Numbered from the stretch's first letter, positions 16,798 through 25,579 are shown. The stretch: DNA of 64,000 nucleotides from Mesorhizobium ventifaucium (GCF_935822925.1 NZ_CAKXZS010000023.1:310001-374000), one strand, 5' to 3'. The notes: generated by a model from the letters alone, not told the origin. Numbers and translations: made by a program.

Positions 16798-17990
16798 GTC
16801 GGCATCTCGGAAATTTGCCTGGTGGGAGATCGCAGATTGTGGATACCCAGGAAGCGGCGTTCGAAAAATCGGAATGAAAGTTCTGCGGCGACAATCGTCA
16901 GAAGGTATGCCAACAAGAACAACGCGATCCGCGTATGGATTGGCCTCGGGTTCGCCGAAAAGTCCATTATCGGAGAGAGGGCCAACTTGGCCGCGACGAT
17001 CGCAATCGTATGGTAAATGTATGCGCCATATGAAATCTCTCCAATGTGTTGGAGAGATTTCAGTCTCAAAAGCCAGTGAACGGAACGGTGCTCCACAGCG
17101 GCAAGGCTTACAAGGCCGCCAGAGGCAGCGGCTAGCGCACTGAAAAGGAATACTTCGCGATACTGCCCCCACAGGATTCCGGAGAGGACGTTTTTTAGGA
17201 TGTCCATGCCCCGCGCTTCCACGACATAGTAGTTAATGCTTGTGTAAAGTATTACATAGATGAAAAGTAAGCAGATTCCAACTATTGCAACAAATGGAGC
17301 TTTTCTTTGGAGCATTCCATATTTACTTAAAAAAGCTAGCAAACAGCCCGTCGCAAAGGCGTCGGTATGAAGAAGTGATCCAGCATAGACCGCGTACGCG
17401 CTGGTTTCGGCATCCCATCCGATTCTGGGAAGGCCAATCGAGACGGCTAAGCGCAGCATAGGCGCCAAGATGAGCATAGAAAGTAGAAGCAAGACTACGG
17501 TGCGGCGGGACATCAGGAACAGCGCAAAGCCGTAGATGACGTAGAACTGCATCTCCACTGAGATAGTCCACAGGTGCCCGACGGGCCAAGAACCAAGCTC
17601 ACCTCGCCCAAGCGTCATGGCCAGATTGTTGATAAACCCCAGTAGCGAGCCAAGAGCGATCAGGTCGAGGCTACTCCCACTCACAAGGATGGTCACGACA
17701 CCTGCGCAGATGTAGGCGAAATAGACGGGGACGATCCTAAGTGCGCGCCTGCGAAAAAACCCTACCAACCTCTCTAGCGCCGGTTGATCGCTTTCCCGGC
17801 TTATCACCGTAAGGGTAACAACGTATCCGGAGATCACGAAAAAGAGCCACACACCCGTCCATCCAAATGGTAACAATCCGCAATGCTGTGCCACGACCGC
17901 CGTCATGGCCAAGCATCTCAATGCGTCAACTGGGCCAACTCGCTGGCTGTTTTTCGGCATGTACGGAGACGTCATCGACTGCGTTGGCAT
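16794..17990 (-). CDS. Membrane O-acyltransferase (acyltransferase family 3, OafA-like)
   Basis: A 398-aa inner-membrane protein with about ten hydrophobic segments. It begins RVGPVDALRCLAMTAVVAQHC, with the family His at about residue 36, followed by WLFFVISGYVVTL, and has the late YGAYIYHTIAIV block. The family transfers acetyl or other acyl groups to extracellular polysaccharide, lipopolysaccharide or glycans. The start at 17990 has GGAAGG 9 bases upstream; an in-frame extension to 18122 has no membrane or family signal. Several segments (about 17170-17350) are visibly AT-richer than the neighbours, compatible with horizontal acquisition. Coupled by ATGA to the broken chimeric gene. Confidence 0.85.
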   Translation of the reverse strand: MPTQSMTSPYMPKNSQRVGPVDALRCLAMTAVVAQHCGLLPFGWTGVWLFFVISGYVVTLTVISRESDQPALERLVGFFRRRALRIVPVYFAYICAGVVTILVSGSSLDLIALGSLLGFINNLAMTLGRGELGSWPVGHLWTISVEMQFYVIYGFALFLMSRRTVVLLLLSMLILAPMLRLAVSIGLPRIGWDAETSAYAVYAGSLLHTDAFATGCLLAFLSKYGMLQRKAPFVAIVGICLLFIYVILYTSINYYVVEARGMDILKNVLSGILWGQYREVFLFSALAAASGGLVSLAAVEHRSVHWLLRLKSLQHIGEISYGAYIYHTIAIVAAKLALSPIMDFSANPRPIHTRIALFLLAYLLTIVAAELSFRFFERRFLGIHNLRSPTRQISEMPT

Positions 17991-18122
17991 GCTAATTTTC
18001 CTTCCGTCCGAACGGGCGGCGCATCTTGCAATTCTCTGACTATTTTCTGCCGAAATTGGCACACGCGCGACCGTAACGGACGCTGTCCTTTCGGCTGATG
18101 GGGATTGTGGAGGTTCTGCCAA

Positions 18123-18192
18123 GCGACCGAAAGGAGTAGAAACACTCGCTCTTGCTAAATCATTCGAGTTGCTTGCACTCAGGGCAGTATCC
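18123..18192. other. Left part of the gene-poor region around the MITE
   Basis: Nothing recognisable between the upstream reach of the acyltransferase frame and the palindromic element. The acyltransferase promoter should lie here or between 17991 and 18192. Confidence 0.3.
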
Positions 18193-18265
18193 TGAACCGT
18201 CCCGGGTTGATCGGAGGCTCCACCTTCTCAGGAGTTGGAGCCTCCGATCAACCCGGGGCGGTTCA
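18193..18265. mobile_element. 73-bp MITE-like element: 30-bp terminal inverted repeats, 13-bp loop, 4-bp target duplication
   Basis: Left arm 18193-18222 begins TGAACCGTCCCGGGTTGATC; right arm 18236-18265 is its reverse complement with one mismatch (29 of 30). The loop is 18223-18235. The bases just outside are ATCC on the left (18189-18192) and ATCC on the right (18266-18269), a 4-bp direct repeat. The arms look like the ends of rhizobial IS3-family elements (TGAACCG-CCCGGGTTT type, from memory), and IS3 elements make 3-4 bp duplications. There is no transposase, so it would be a minimal non-autonomous derivative. Confidence 0.75.
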
Positions 18266-18269
18266 ATCC

Positions 18270-18536
18270 GGTAGCGCCGCGGATTCTTTCGGGGCGAATG
18301 ACGGGTTTGATCGATGGTCTTTAGAAAGGACAGGTTTGGTTACCTTTTTGGGTGAAGAGCCGGTGGTCAGCGTGGCCTTGGCATGTGCCAAGGCATGGTG
18401 GAGCACGCTCAATTTCGTTCGTTTGTCTTGCTGTCTATGCGATCGAATGTAGTGGCAGAGAACTCTGGCCTGGAGCTTCCTCGATCGTTCGAAGCTCCGC
18501 CGTGCTGAGTTCAATTTGTGATTATTTTGACCAGGA
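18270..18536. other. Gene-poor region with two further inverted repeats
   Basis: No supported gene. A near-perfect palindrome GCCTTGGCA-TG-TGCCAAGGC lies at 18375-18394, and GGAGCTTC (18472-18479) is repeated inverted as GAAGCTCC (18491-18498). A minus-strand open frame crosses here but has no start signal or family. The inverted repeats may be operator sites or transcript hairpins. Confidence 0.4.
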
Positions 18537-19235
18537 CTAACCTCCCACGCTCTCTTGATGTTCCTCAACGCAAGCCGAGATCGCCCGAAGCTGGAATTCC
18601 AGTGCGGGGCCCTCTGCCGGGAACCGGCCGTCCAGCGCGGAGGTACCGACGGTAAACCCCGCTGCGCCACTCTTGCGAATTGTCTCGACCTGGTCCGGCC
18701 GGTCCACCGATCCTGCGACGATAATGGGCTTGGGCACGGCTCCGCACACAGCGTCGATGAGAGACGGCACATTGCCTGCCGAACGGTAGGCGAGAAGGTC
18801 GAGACCGGCGACACCGGGATGGCTGGCGAGCGCGACGGCGCTTTTGACGATCTCGGCCTGCGATCCTTCGAGAATGCTCGGGTGCCCTACGATGCGACCC
18901 GGAAACGGATAATAGCGGATGGGCGTCCCTTCCAGCAGCGGCAGCACGTCCTGGGCATGGGTGCCGCCGAGAAGAAAGTCGACGCCGAGGTCGATCGCCG
19001 CCTTGACCGAGCGGATCTCGCTGTCGCGGTCGAGCGATACGACTTCGAGATAGGTGCTGGCTCCACCCTCGCGGATTTGGCGGGCGAGGCCGGCAAGCGC
19101 GTCGAGCGGCAGGCCGATGTCCTTGAAGCCGATGTGGCGGATTCCGGCCCCGAGCGCCGTTTCGGCGTGGACGGCGGCGTCGGTCACGGTGCGGTCGTTG
19201 CGTGTCAGCATGAAGATGAAGTCGAATTGTGTCAT
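18537..19235 (-). CDS. TIM-barrel protein of unknown function in an acid-sugar operon
   Basis: A 232-aa protein with the alternating strand/helix pattern of a (beta/alpha)8 barrel similar to HisA/TrpC/NanE-type phosphate-binding barrels. Notable segments are FIFMLTRNDRTVTDA at the start, DLGVDFLLGGTHAQDVLPLL, and near the end KPIIVAGSVDRPDQVE and GAAGFTVGTSALDG, which fits a C-terminal phosphate-binding strand 7/8. Its start overlaps the PdxA2 stop (ATGA at 19232-19235), so it is translated with PdxA2 and the kinase. It may act on the triose phosphate or an intermediate made by those enzymes; that is inference. Confidence 0.7.
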   Translation of the reverse strand: MTQFDFIFMLTRNDRTVTDAAVHAETALGAGIRHIGFKDIGLPLDALAGLARQIREGGASTYLEVVSLDRDSEIRSVKAAIDLGVDFLLGGTHAQDVLPLLEGTPIRYYPFPGRIVGHPSILEGSQAEIVKSAVALASHPGVAGLDLLAYRSAGNVPSLIDAVCGAVPKPIIVAGSVDRPDQVETIRKSGAAGFTVGTSALDGRFPAEGPALEFQLRAISACVEEHQESVGG

Positions 19236-20245
19236 GGGGTGACGGCTTTCTGGTTGGGGAGAGAAGCCTTCAGCCGAAGGGCGTAGTCGAAGGCGGTCTC
19301 CAGGCTGGAGGGGTCGGCAACGCCGGACCCCGCGATGTCGAAGGCGGTGCCGTGATCGGGGCTGGTGCGCACGAAAGGCAGGCCCAGCGTGACGTTCACG
19401 CCATGGTCGAGGCCCATATATTTGACCGGGATGAGACCTTGGTCGTGATACTGCGCGACCACGATGTCGAAACGGCCCTTACGGGCCTGCATGAACACGG
19501 TGTCGCCGGGCCATGGGCCGGAGGCGTCGATACCTTCGGCACGGGCCGCCTCGATTGCCGGCCGGATGATGCGGATTTCCTCGTCTCCGAAGAGACCGCC
19601 TTCGCCGGCATGCGGATTGAGGCCGGCGACGGCGACGCGCGGATGGGAGATGCCAAGCGCCTGCGCACCGGCATGGGCCAACCGGATCGCGTCCATCTGC
19701 GCCGCGAAATCGCCTTTGCGGATCGCCTCGGACAGCGAACAATGGATGGTAACAAGAACCGTGCGAATGTCCTCGTTCGCCAGCATCATGGCGACCTTGG
19801 GAGCCCCGCCATGATCGGCCAGGATTTCGGTGTGGCCAGGATAGTGCAGACCGGCTGCTGCGAGGGCCTCCTTGTGAATCGGCGCCGTTACGATGCCGCC
19901 CACCCAACCGTCCCGCGCCAGTCCGATCGCGACAACGATGGCGTCGAACGCCGCGCGTCCACTGACGGCCGAAACCTGGCTGACCGGTGGCAGGGCGGAA
20001 AGCTGCGAGGAGCAAAGCACGTTGAGGGTTCCGTCATCGAGCACGGTCTCATCGACGGAAGCGATCGGCCGGACCCGCACATCAGAATTGAGTGCGCAAA
20101 GGGCGTGGGTCATCACCAGCGGATCACCGACGACGATCCAGTGTCGCTTGTCCGGTCGACGGAGATACATTTTTGCGATGATCTCGGGGCCGATGCCGGA
20201 GGGATCACCCATAGTCACGGCTAGAGGAGCGTCATGGGCGGTCAT
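19232..20245 (-). CDS. pdxA2: 4-phospho-D-threonate/erythronate 3-dehydrogenase, PdxA2 family
   Basis: A 337-aa member of the PdxA family. Visible motifs are TMGDPSGIGPEI at the N-terminus, the metal-site histidines in HYPGHTEILAD, GLNPHAGEGGLFG and QYHDQGLIPVKY, and GLPFVRTSPDHGTAFDIAG. PdxA2 proteins oxidise and decarboxylate a 4-phosphorylated four-carbon sugar acid with NAD, giving dihydroxyacetone phosphate. The position directly after a DUF1537 kinase (3-base gap) distinguishes it from the vitamin B6 enzyme PdxA. AAAGG precedes the ATG. Which of threonate, erythronate or their isomers is used cannot be read here. Confidence 0.88.
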   Translation of the reverse strand: MTAHDAPLAVTMGDPSGIGPEIIAKMYLRRPDKRHWIVVGDPLVMTHALCALNSDVRVRPIASVDETVLDDGTLNVLCSSQLSALPPVSQVSAVSGRAAFDAIVVAIGLARDGWVGGIVTAPIHKEALAAAGLHYPGHTEILADHGGAPKVAMMLANEDIRTVLVTIHCSLSEAIRKGDFAAQMDAIRLAHAGAQALGISHPRVAVAGLNPHAGEGGLFGDEEIRIIRPAIEAARAEGIDASGPWPGDTVFMQARKGRFDIVVAQYHDQGLIPVKYMGLDHGVNVTLGLPFVRTSPDHGTAFDIAGSGVADPSSLETAFDYALRLKASLPNQKAVTP

Positions 20246-20248
20246 CGA

Positions 20249-21400
20249 TCAGAGCCTTTCGTGAAAGCGGTTTGCCAGCAGGTCGCGGGCGGCATCAAGG
20301 AGTGCAGAGGGTGAGCCGAAGCCTCCCGCCTTCATGGCGATGGTGAGCGGCGTTCCGTCCGCCCGTTCGGCGCGGCCGACCGGAAAGCCGGGCTCCAACT
20401 CGCGGGTGAGAAGGAACCCGATGATGCCGAGGCGGTCGAGGATCGCGGCCATCGTCTCGCCGCCGGTGGCAATCACCGCGTCATAGTCGCGCCGGGCGAC
20501 CGCTGCGGCTGCCTGTCCGGCGAGGTTCGTCATCACCGCGCTGGCATTCTCCTGCCGTTGCAGCGGTGCCCGAAGACAAATCACACGGGCGTCGCCGGGA
20601 GCGTCGGCCAGGTCGCTGACGACGGGAACGCCTCGTACACGCAAGGTCTCGCATTGGACGCGCGTCACCGGATTGGTGCTTCCTGCGACGATCACCACCC
20701 GCCCGGCGGCTTCGCCCGTTAATGGGTGTCCATCCGGCACGGCAGGGACCAGCGATGCCAGCGCGATGGCGAGACCAGGAGAGCCCACCCAAAGAACAGT
20801 CTCAGGATCGGGAATGCCGGCGACCTGCCGGTTCAGTACGTCTTGGCTGTCGGCGTCGAGGATCAGAATGGACCCTTTCGTCGCCGCATCGCCGGAACTG
20901 TCTGGGGCGAGAATGATCGGTATCCCCAAGGACGGGTCGACCAGATCGGCAATGTCCGAGGTGCCTGCGGAATGGACTGGATCACGGCCGTAGACGCTTT
21001 GACTCACAGGGATGCCGTTCACCGTCTGGATCCCGCCGACGGTGAGCCGCCCCGCTTCGGGAAAGGCTGGAGCGATGACAAGCCTGCTCCGGCCGCTGGC
21101 ACGAAAGGCGGCGGCGACTTCCTCGCGGATATGGCCGCGCAGGGTCGAATCGATGGTTTTGAACAGAAGGCGGGCATTCGAGAGGGCCGACACAGCGTCG
21201 GCGATAGCCCTTGTCGCCTGCCTGATGTCTGAGGCGCGGCTGTTGGTATCAAATGAAGTGATAGCTCCATTTTCCGCGCCGTCGACCTGTCGCTTGATCA
21301 CAGGTGCATAGCCTCTCGCGAGAAAGCCCGCCGCGCCGTCGGTAGCACTGGTCAGGTCGTCGGCGATTATCCCGACGAGGAGAGATGTGTTCTGTTTCAT
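20249..21400 (-). CDS. Four-carbon acid sugar kinase (DUF1537; DtnK/OtnK type)
   Basis: A 383-aa kinase. The N-terminal domain opens GIIADDLTSATDGAAGF, the family's substrate-site signature; the C-terminal nucleotide-binding domain has VIVAGSTNPVTRVQ and VIATGGETMAAIL. The family phosphorylates the 4-OH of D-threonate, D-erythronate or related C4 acids with ATP. It is the first gene of the operon with pdxA2 and the TIM-barrel gene, and is divergent from a LysR regulator with only 63 bases between starts. No matching transporter is in the window. Confidence 0.88.
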   Translation of the reverse strand: MKQNTSLLVGIIADDLTSATDGAAGFLARGYAPVIKRQVDGAENGAITSFDTNSRASDIRQATRAIADAVSALSNARLLFKTIDSTLRGHIREEVAAAFRASGRSRLVIAPAFPEAGRLTVGGIQTVNGIPVSQSVYGRDPVHSAGTSDIADLVDPSLGIPIILAPDSSGDAATKGSILILDADSQDVLNRQVAGIPDPETVLWVGSPGLAIALASLVPAVPDGHPLTGEAAGRVVIVAGSTNPVTRVQCETLRVRGVPVVSDLADAPGDARVICLRAPLQRQENASAVMTNLAGQAAAAVARRDYDAVIATGGETMAAILDRLGIIGFLLTRELEPGFPVGRAERADGTPLTIAMKAGGFGSPSALLDAARDLLANRFHERL

Positions 21401-21463
21401 TTGAGTGAGAATAGCAGAACGGTCGGAACCGAATATCCATATGATCTGACAAGTTGTGGTGAT
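21401..21463. promoter_or_regulatory. Divergent kinase/LysR control region
   Basis: A 63-bp gap between two divergent starts. It is AT-richer than its surroundings and holds the palindromic core CATATG (21438-21443) within ATATCCATATGAT, plus a possible T-N11-A arrangement. LysR regulators usually bind in just such a gap. The exact site is not certain. Confidence 0.45.
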
Positions 21464-22372
21464 ATGAAGTCACCAATGAAGCGTTCTGAAATACCTTCGC
21501 TCGACGACCTGCGTGCCTTCCAAACAGTGGCGCGTCTGCGGTCTGTGCGTGCTGCGGCCGCCGAACTCGCTCTGACGCATGGTGCAGTCAGCCGCCGCGT
21601 CTCCAAACTGGCCGCCGATCTTGGCTTGCGCTTGCTCGAAGCGAACGGACGCGGAGTGCGTCTGACCTCCGATGGCGCAAAGCTGGCGGAGGCAACCGGC
21701 AAGGCGTTCCATTTAATCACTGATGCCTTGGCAGAAATCAGATCCAGCTCGACGCCCATTCCGATCATCCTGTCCTGCGAGCGCTCGCTGGCGATGCGCT
21801 GGCTGATTCCGCGTCTGTCTGGGTTTCAGGATCGATACCCGGATGTCGAGGTGCATCTGTCGACCGGCGGCGGTGGGCTCGACTTCGCGCGTGACCGGGT
21901 GACGCTTGCGATCCGCCGACTCGATTTTCTGGTGGACCCGGAATGGACCATCATCAGGCTGATGCCGGAGCGTGTCGGTCCGGTCATGCTGCCATCCCTG
22001 CGCAAGCGGTTCGAGAGTGGCGACTATGTGGCGCTCGGATCACGGACGCGACCGGATGCTTGGGAAGCATGGCTCGACGCGCACATGGATGCGCCGCGTC
22101 CTCGAGCGACCCGATTGCTGGATCATCATTTCCTGATGGCAGAAGCGGCCCTGGGTGGTCTTGGCGTTGCTCTTGCCCCCGAGGCGATTGCAGCGGATGA
22201 CGTCGCGAATGGGCGATTGGAAGCACCACTCGGCTTCGAGCGCGACGGGACGGACTACGGCCTCATCCATCCGAAGTCGGTCATTGCTTCAACCGGCCTC
22301 TCCGCATTGCGCGATTGGCTGACCGCAGAGTCCGAGAGATCGTTCAAGCGGCAGGTGCTTGAGAACAGCTAA
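21464..22372 (+). CDS. LysR-family transcriptional regulator (GcvA-like)
   Basis: A 302-aa regulator. The winged helix-turn-helix spans about residues 10-70 (DDLRAFQTVARLRSVRAAA, LTHGAVSRRVSKLAADLG), and the effector domain includes LAMRWLIPRLSGFQDRYPDVE. The effector half has the arrangement of the GcvA/AmpR subgroup. The likely role is control of the divergent acid-sugar operon, probably with the sugar acid or its phosphate as signal (inference). The start at 21464 is chosen by fit to the family; 21476 is equally possible, since neither has a strong ribosome site. Confidence 0.88.
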   Translation: MKSPMKRSEIPSLDDLRAFQTVARLRSVRAAAAELALTHGAVSRRVSKLAADLGLRLLEANGRGVRLTSDGAKLAEATGKAFHLITDALAEIRSSSTPIPIILSCERSLAMRWLIPRLSGFQDRYPDVEVHLSTGGGGLDFARDRVTLAIRRLDFLVDPEWTIIRLMPERVGPVMLPSLRKRFESGDYVALGSRTRPDAWEAWLDAHMDAPRPRATRLLDHHFLMAEAALGGLGVALAPEAIAADDVANGRLEAPLGFERDGTDYGLIHPKSVIASTGLSALRDWLTAESERSFKRQVLENS

Positions 22373-22554
22373 ACTAAGAAATAATGCGCCCGTATCAGCT
22401 CAGGCGGGGCGAAAAAGACAGCACTGCGAAAGGGAGTGCTGGTTTTGCGGTCGACCGAAGGGCCTTCTGCTAAATGATCATGCATTGCGGCACATTCTGC
22501 CAAACGCCTGCGATTATGCTTGGCTGATAGGGCAGATTGACAGGAACCAAAGAC

Positions 22555-23223
22555 ATGGATCGCTTCCGGCCGAAATACGTGACGTTTGATTGCCACGGCA
22601 CGCTCATCAATTTCCAAATGGCGGAAGCCGCCAGGGATTTGTTCGGTCATCTTCTGGATGGGCCGCGCATGGATGAATTCATCAAAAACTTCCAGGGCTA
22701 CCGCCTCGACGAGGTGATGCAGGACTGGAAGCCCTATGCGGATGTCGTTCACAATGCGCTGGAGCGTACCTGCCGCCGCAACAGCGTCGCATTCCGTGTC
22801 GAAGACGCCGAAACGATCTACAACCGCATCCCGACGTGGGGGCCGCATCCGGACGTCCCCGAGGGATTGGCCAAACTGGCCAAGGGAATTCCGTTGGTCA
22901 CCCTGACGAACTCCATGGTGGCCCAGATTCCGTCGAACGTGGCAAAGCTCGGTGCGCCCTTTCATGCCGTCTTGACCGCTGAAGAGGCGGGTGCCTACAA
23001 GCCGCACTTCAAGGCGTTCGAATATATGTTCGATATGCTCGGTTGCGGCCCGGAGGATATCACGCATGTGTCCTCGTCTTTCCGCCACGACCTGATGTCT
23101 GCCTATGATCTGGGGATCAAGAGCAAAGTCTGGGTCAATCGCGGCCATGAGCCTGCCAACCCCTACTACGAGTACACGGAAATCCGCGATGTGGCGCAGC
23201 TACCGGGCGTCTTCGGACTCTGA
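22555..23223 (+). CDS. HAD-superfamily hydrolase (haloacid dehalogenase type II-like)
   Basis: A 222-aa protein. Motif I is VTFDCHGTLINF (nucleophile Asp near residue 10), motif II is the Thr/Asn in VTLTNSMVAQ, the lysine lies in GAYKPHFKAFEYM, and the last motif region is THVSSSFRHDLMSAYDLG, where the usual acidic pair is replaced by Ser-Ser-Phe. Family members remove halide from 2-haloacids or phosphate from small phosphoesters; the changed last motif resembles the dehalogenase branch. ATG 22555 has AGGAA at 8 bases. Substrate unknown. Confidence 0.8.
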   Translation: MDRFRPKYVTFDCHGTLINFQMAEAARDLFGHLLDGPRMDEFIKNFQGYRLDEVMQDWKPYADVVHNALERTCRRNSVAFRVEDAETIYNRIPTWGPHPDVPEGLAKLAKGIPLVTLTNSMVAQIPSNVAKLGAPFHAVLTAEEAGAYKPHFKAFEYMFDMLGCGPEDITHVSSSFRHDLMSAYDLGIKSKVWVNRGHEPANPYYEYTEIRDVAQLPGVFGL

Positions 23224-23568
23224 GGGCAAGGATGGGCCGGGCCTGCAGGGTACGGCGCACGTTTTTTTGAGCTGCCAGGCGGCGCCGTCTCAAACACCGC
23301 GAGAAACAGAACTGCGGGGCGTCATCGCTGGAGCGCTCAGCTTCTAGCGCAACCTTCCTGTTTAACAACTGGAAGATCTGACCCAACCCGGACTTACCCG
23401 TCTCCCCAGTGGGTGCTCGCATAGCTGTCAGCCGAAGCGTCACAAGGTTCTATTACAAAATTATGCCCTACGGCGACTGTCGTGTTTCTGTTTCGCTGAA
23501 CGCGCTCCAAGGAAGATCGGGGCGAGACGGGAGTTTGAGGACAAGGTGCGGGCACCCTAAAAGCGAAA
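23224..23568. other. Intergenic, no gene seen
   Basis: Between the HAD gene and the terminator of the convergent exported-protein gene. I see no supported frame, tRNA or strong repeat here. Confidence 0.4.
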
Positions 23569-23591
23569 CGGGGCCGGTCGATCCGGCCCCG
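23561..23591 (-). terminator. Rho-independent terminator of the NTF2-like gene
   Basis: A 9-bp perfect stem (CGGGGCCGG at 23569-23577, CCGGCCCCG at 23583-23591) with a 5-base loop. Read on the minus strand the stem is followed by TTTCGCTTTT, so it terminates the gene ending at 23638. Confidence 0.7.
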
Positions 23592-23637
23592 CTCGCCTAC
23601 TGCCGCAACCTGAAGAGGTTCTCGTCTTACACCCAGA

Positions 23638-24174
23638 TCAGTTTGGCGAATAAGGCAGCGACGAGTGATGCAGGACGATCTTCAGCTGACCGTCACCCAT
23701 TCGCTCAATTCCAAAAGAGTATTCGACCTTGGTCTCGGAGCCGTCCGTCTTCGTGAAATAGTAGTTGCCCATCGACATGGCACTATCGCTGTCGACGATC
23801 GTGCCTTCGTTTTCCCAGCGCACCTCGGTGTAGGGCGCAATCGCAAATCCCTTGTCTTCGCTCACAACTCCGGTGACGAAATATGACAATGCTTCCTCGA
23901 AAGTGCCGCGGAACTGGTCTTCGTTTGCAAGTGTGGGCTTGAACAGAACTTCTTCCTCTCCATAGGCATAGAATTTCTTGAGATGCTCCTCGGCAGCAGC
24001 TCTGTAGTCGCCACCATCGCTGAAGACCTGCCCGATATCGACAATACCCTCGCCCCAGGCCTTCTGAAGCGCTACGACTTCGTCCGCGGTAACCGGGGTC
24101 ATCCCCTTGGCTTGCGCGGATCCCACGGCCATCAGGGCAATTACGCTGGCTGCCAAGGCTATCTTGTTTAGCAT
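23638..24174 (-). CDS. Exported SnoaL/NTF2-like protein
   Basis: A 178-aa protein with a clear Sec signal peptide (MLNKIALAASVIALMAVG, cleavage near AQA-KG). The mature part (VTADEVVALQKAWGEGIVDI, VEYSFGIERMGDGQLKIVLHH) fits a cone-shaped NTF2/SnoaL fold. Related proteins are sometimes labelled phosphoribosyl-AMP cyclohydrolase in databases, which the sequence does not support. The start at 24174 has GGAGAAA upstream. Function unknown; no neighbours on the same strand. Confidence 0.7.
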   Translation of the reverse strand: MLNKIALAASVIALMAVGSAQAKGMTPVTADEVVALQKAWGEGIVDIGQVFSDGGDYRAAAEEHLKKFYAYGEEEVLFKPTLANEDQFRGTFEEALSYFVTGVVSEDKGFAIAPYTEVRWENEGTIVDSDSAMSMGNYYFTKTDGSETKVEYSFGIERMGDGQLKIVLHHSSLPYSPN

Positions 24175-24583
24175 TCTGTTTCTCCGTTTGCTACACGGGC
24201 GTCGCCGCCCCCGGGGACACTTGGTGACCGGAGATCGATGAAACCAATGGTAATTTTCTGTTCGATCCATAGCTTTCAGCTATCAATGAAGGAACATCAT
24301 ATGCGCCGTTCGCCAAATGGCTGTCATGGGCGCTGGTGTCGCGGTGTTGCCATCGCTTTATGCTTTGGGAGAGGCGATCCGGGACCCGGAATTCATCCTC
24401 CGCCGTCTTGATCATCCAGAAGCGCGACATGAGATCGCCCTTCATTGGCGGTATGAGCAGAAAAGCGGGGTTGAGTGACATTGATGGTTACGCTTTGAAA
24501 AATAGAATGAAATGAGTCACATATCACAGAGGCCGGCAATGTCAGTCTGTCCAATCTCAGTGTGGTTTGAAAATTGCTGATAA
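24175..24583. other. Intergenic, no gene seen
   Basis: A 409-bp divergent gap between the exported-protein gene and dusA. It is AT-richer toward dusA (24480-24580) and must contain both promoters. No frame with a recognisable family and no clear hairpin. Confidence 0.4.
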
Positions 24584-25579
24584 ATGTTTGAAAAATACAA
24601 TAAATTCGCCATCGCACCGATGATGGATTGGACGGACCGGCATTGCCGGTTCCTCCATCGCCAGTTGACGCGGCGGACCTTGCTCTACACCGAGATGGTC
24701 GTTGCCGACGCGGTCATCCACGGCGAGCGCGAGCGCTTGCTCGGCTTCGATGGTACGGAACATCCGGTTGCGTTGCAGCTCGGCGGCTCCGATCCGCAGA
24801 AGCTCGCCGAGGCGGCGCGTATCGGCGAGGCCTTCGGCTACGACGAGATCAACCTCAATGTCGGCTGCCCGTCCGACCGCGTCCAGTCGGGTACGTTCGG
24901 CGCCTGCCTGATGAAAGCACCGCTCCTGGTCGCCGATTGCGTCGTGGCGATGAAGGCGTCTGTCAGCATTTCCGTCACCGTCAAATGCCGCATCGGCGTC
25001 GACGAGCAGGATCCTGAGCCGGCGCTCGATACGTTGGCGGACGGGGTTTTCGCGGCCGGCGCCGACGCGCTGTGGGTGCATGCCCGCAAGGCGTGGCTGG
25101 AAGGGCTCAGCCCGAAGGAAAACCGCGACATCCCGCCGCTCGACTATGGCCGCGTCTATCGGCTGAAGGCCAAAAATCCAAACAAATTCATCGGCATCAA
25201 CGGCGGCATTCAATCACTTGAAGAGGCGCTTGACCACATTGATCATGTCGACGGCGCCATGCTCGGACGCGCCGCCTATCACACGCCGGGCATTCTGGCA
25301 GGCGTCGACGCGACGTTTTACGGCGACAAACCCAAAACGTTCGATTTTGCCGCGCTGATCGATGCCATGGCGGATTATGCGGCACGCCATATCGAGCGGG
25401 GCGGGCGGCTTGGCCATGTCTCCCGTCACATGGTCGGCCTGTTCCACGGCCTGCCCGGTGCGCGCCGTTACCGGCAGATCCTTTCGACCGATGCGACAAG
25501 GCCCGGCGCCGGACCGGATGTGCTGAAGGCGGCTTTCGCTGCAGTCGATTTTAGCGGGACGGACGCCGAAGCCGCCTGA
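24584..25579 (+). CDS. dusA: tRNA-dihydrouridine synthase DusA
   Basis: A 331-aa FMN enzyme that reduces uridines in the D-loop of tRNAs (positions 20/20a for DusA) using NADPH. It has APMMDWTDRHCRFLHRQL at the N-terminus, the NLNVGCPSDRVQSG block, the catalytic cysteine in TFGACLMK, CRIGVDEQDPEPAL and WVHARKAWLEGLSPKENR typical of DusA, and the C-terminal helical RNA-binding part with HVSRHMVGLFHGLPGAR. Length and all motifs are normal. Confidence 0.93.
   Translation: MFEKYNKFAIAPMMDWTDRHCRFLHRQLTRRTLLYTEMVVADAVIHGERERLLGFDGTEHPVALQLGGSDPQKLAEAARIGEAFGYDEINLNVGCPSDRVQSGTFGACLMKAPLLVADCVVAMKASVSISVTVKCRIGVDEQDPEPALDTLADGVFAAGADALWVHARKAWLEGLSPKENRDIPPLDYGRVYRLKAKNPNKFIGINGGIQSLEEALDHIDHVDGAMLGRAAYHTPGILAGVDATFYGDKPKTFDFAALIDAMADYAARHIERGGRLGHVSRHMVGLFHGLPGARRYRQILSTDATRPGAGPDVLKAAFAAVDFSGTDAEAA

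Noticed and set aside
18263..18540. Minus-strand coding frame beside the MITE
   Set aside because: About 90 codons are open (SFERSRKLQARVLCHYIRSH region), but there is no ribosome site, no start in a sensible place and no family.
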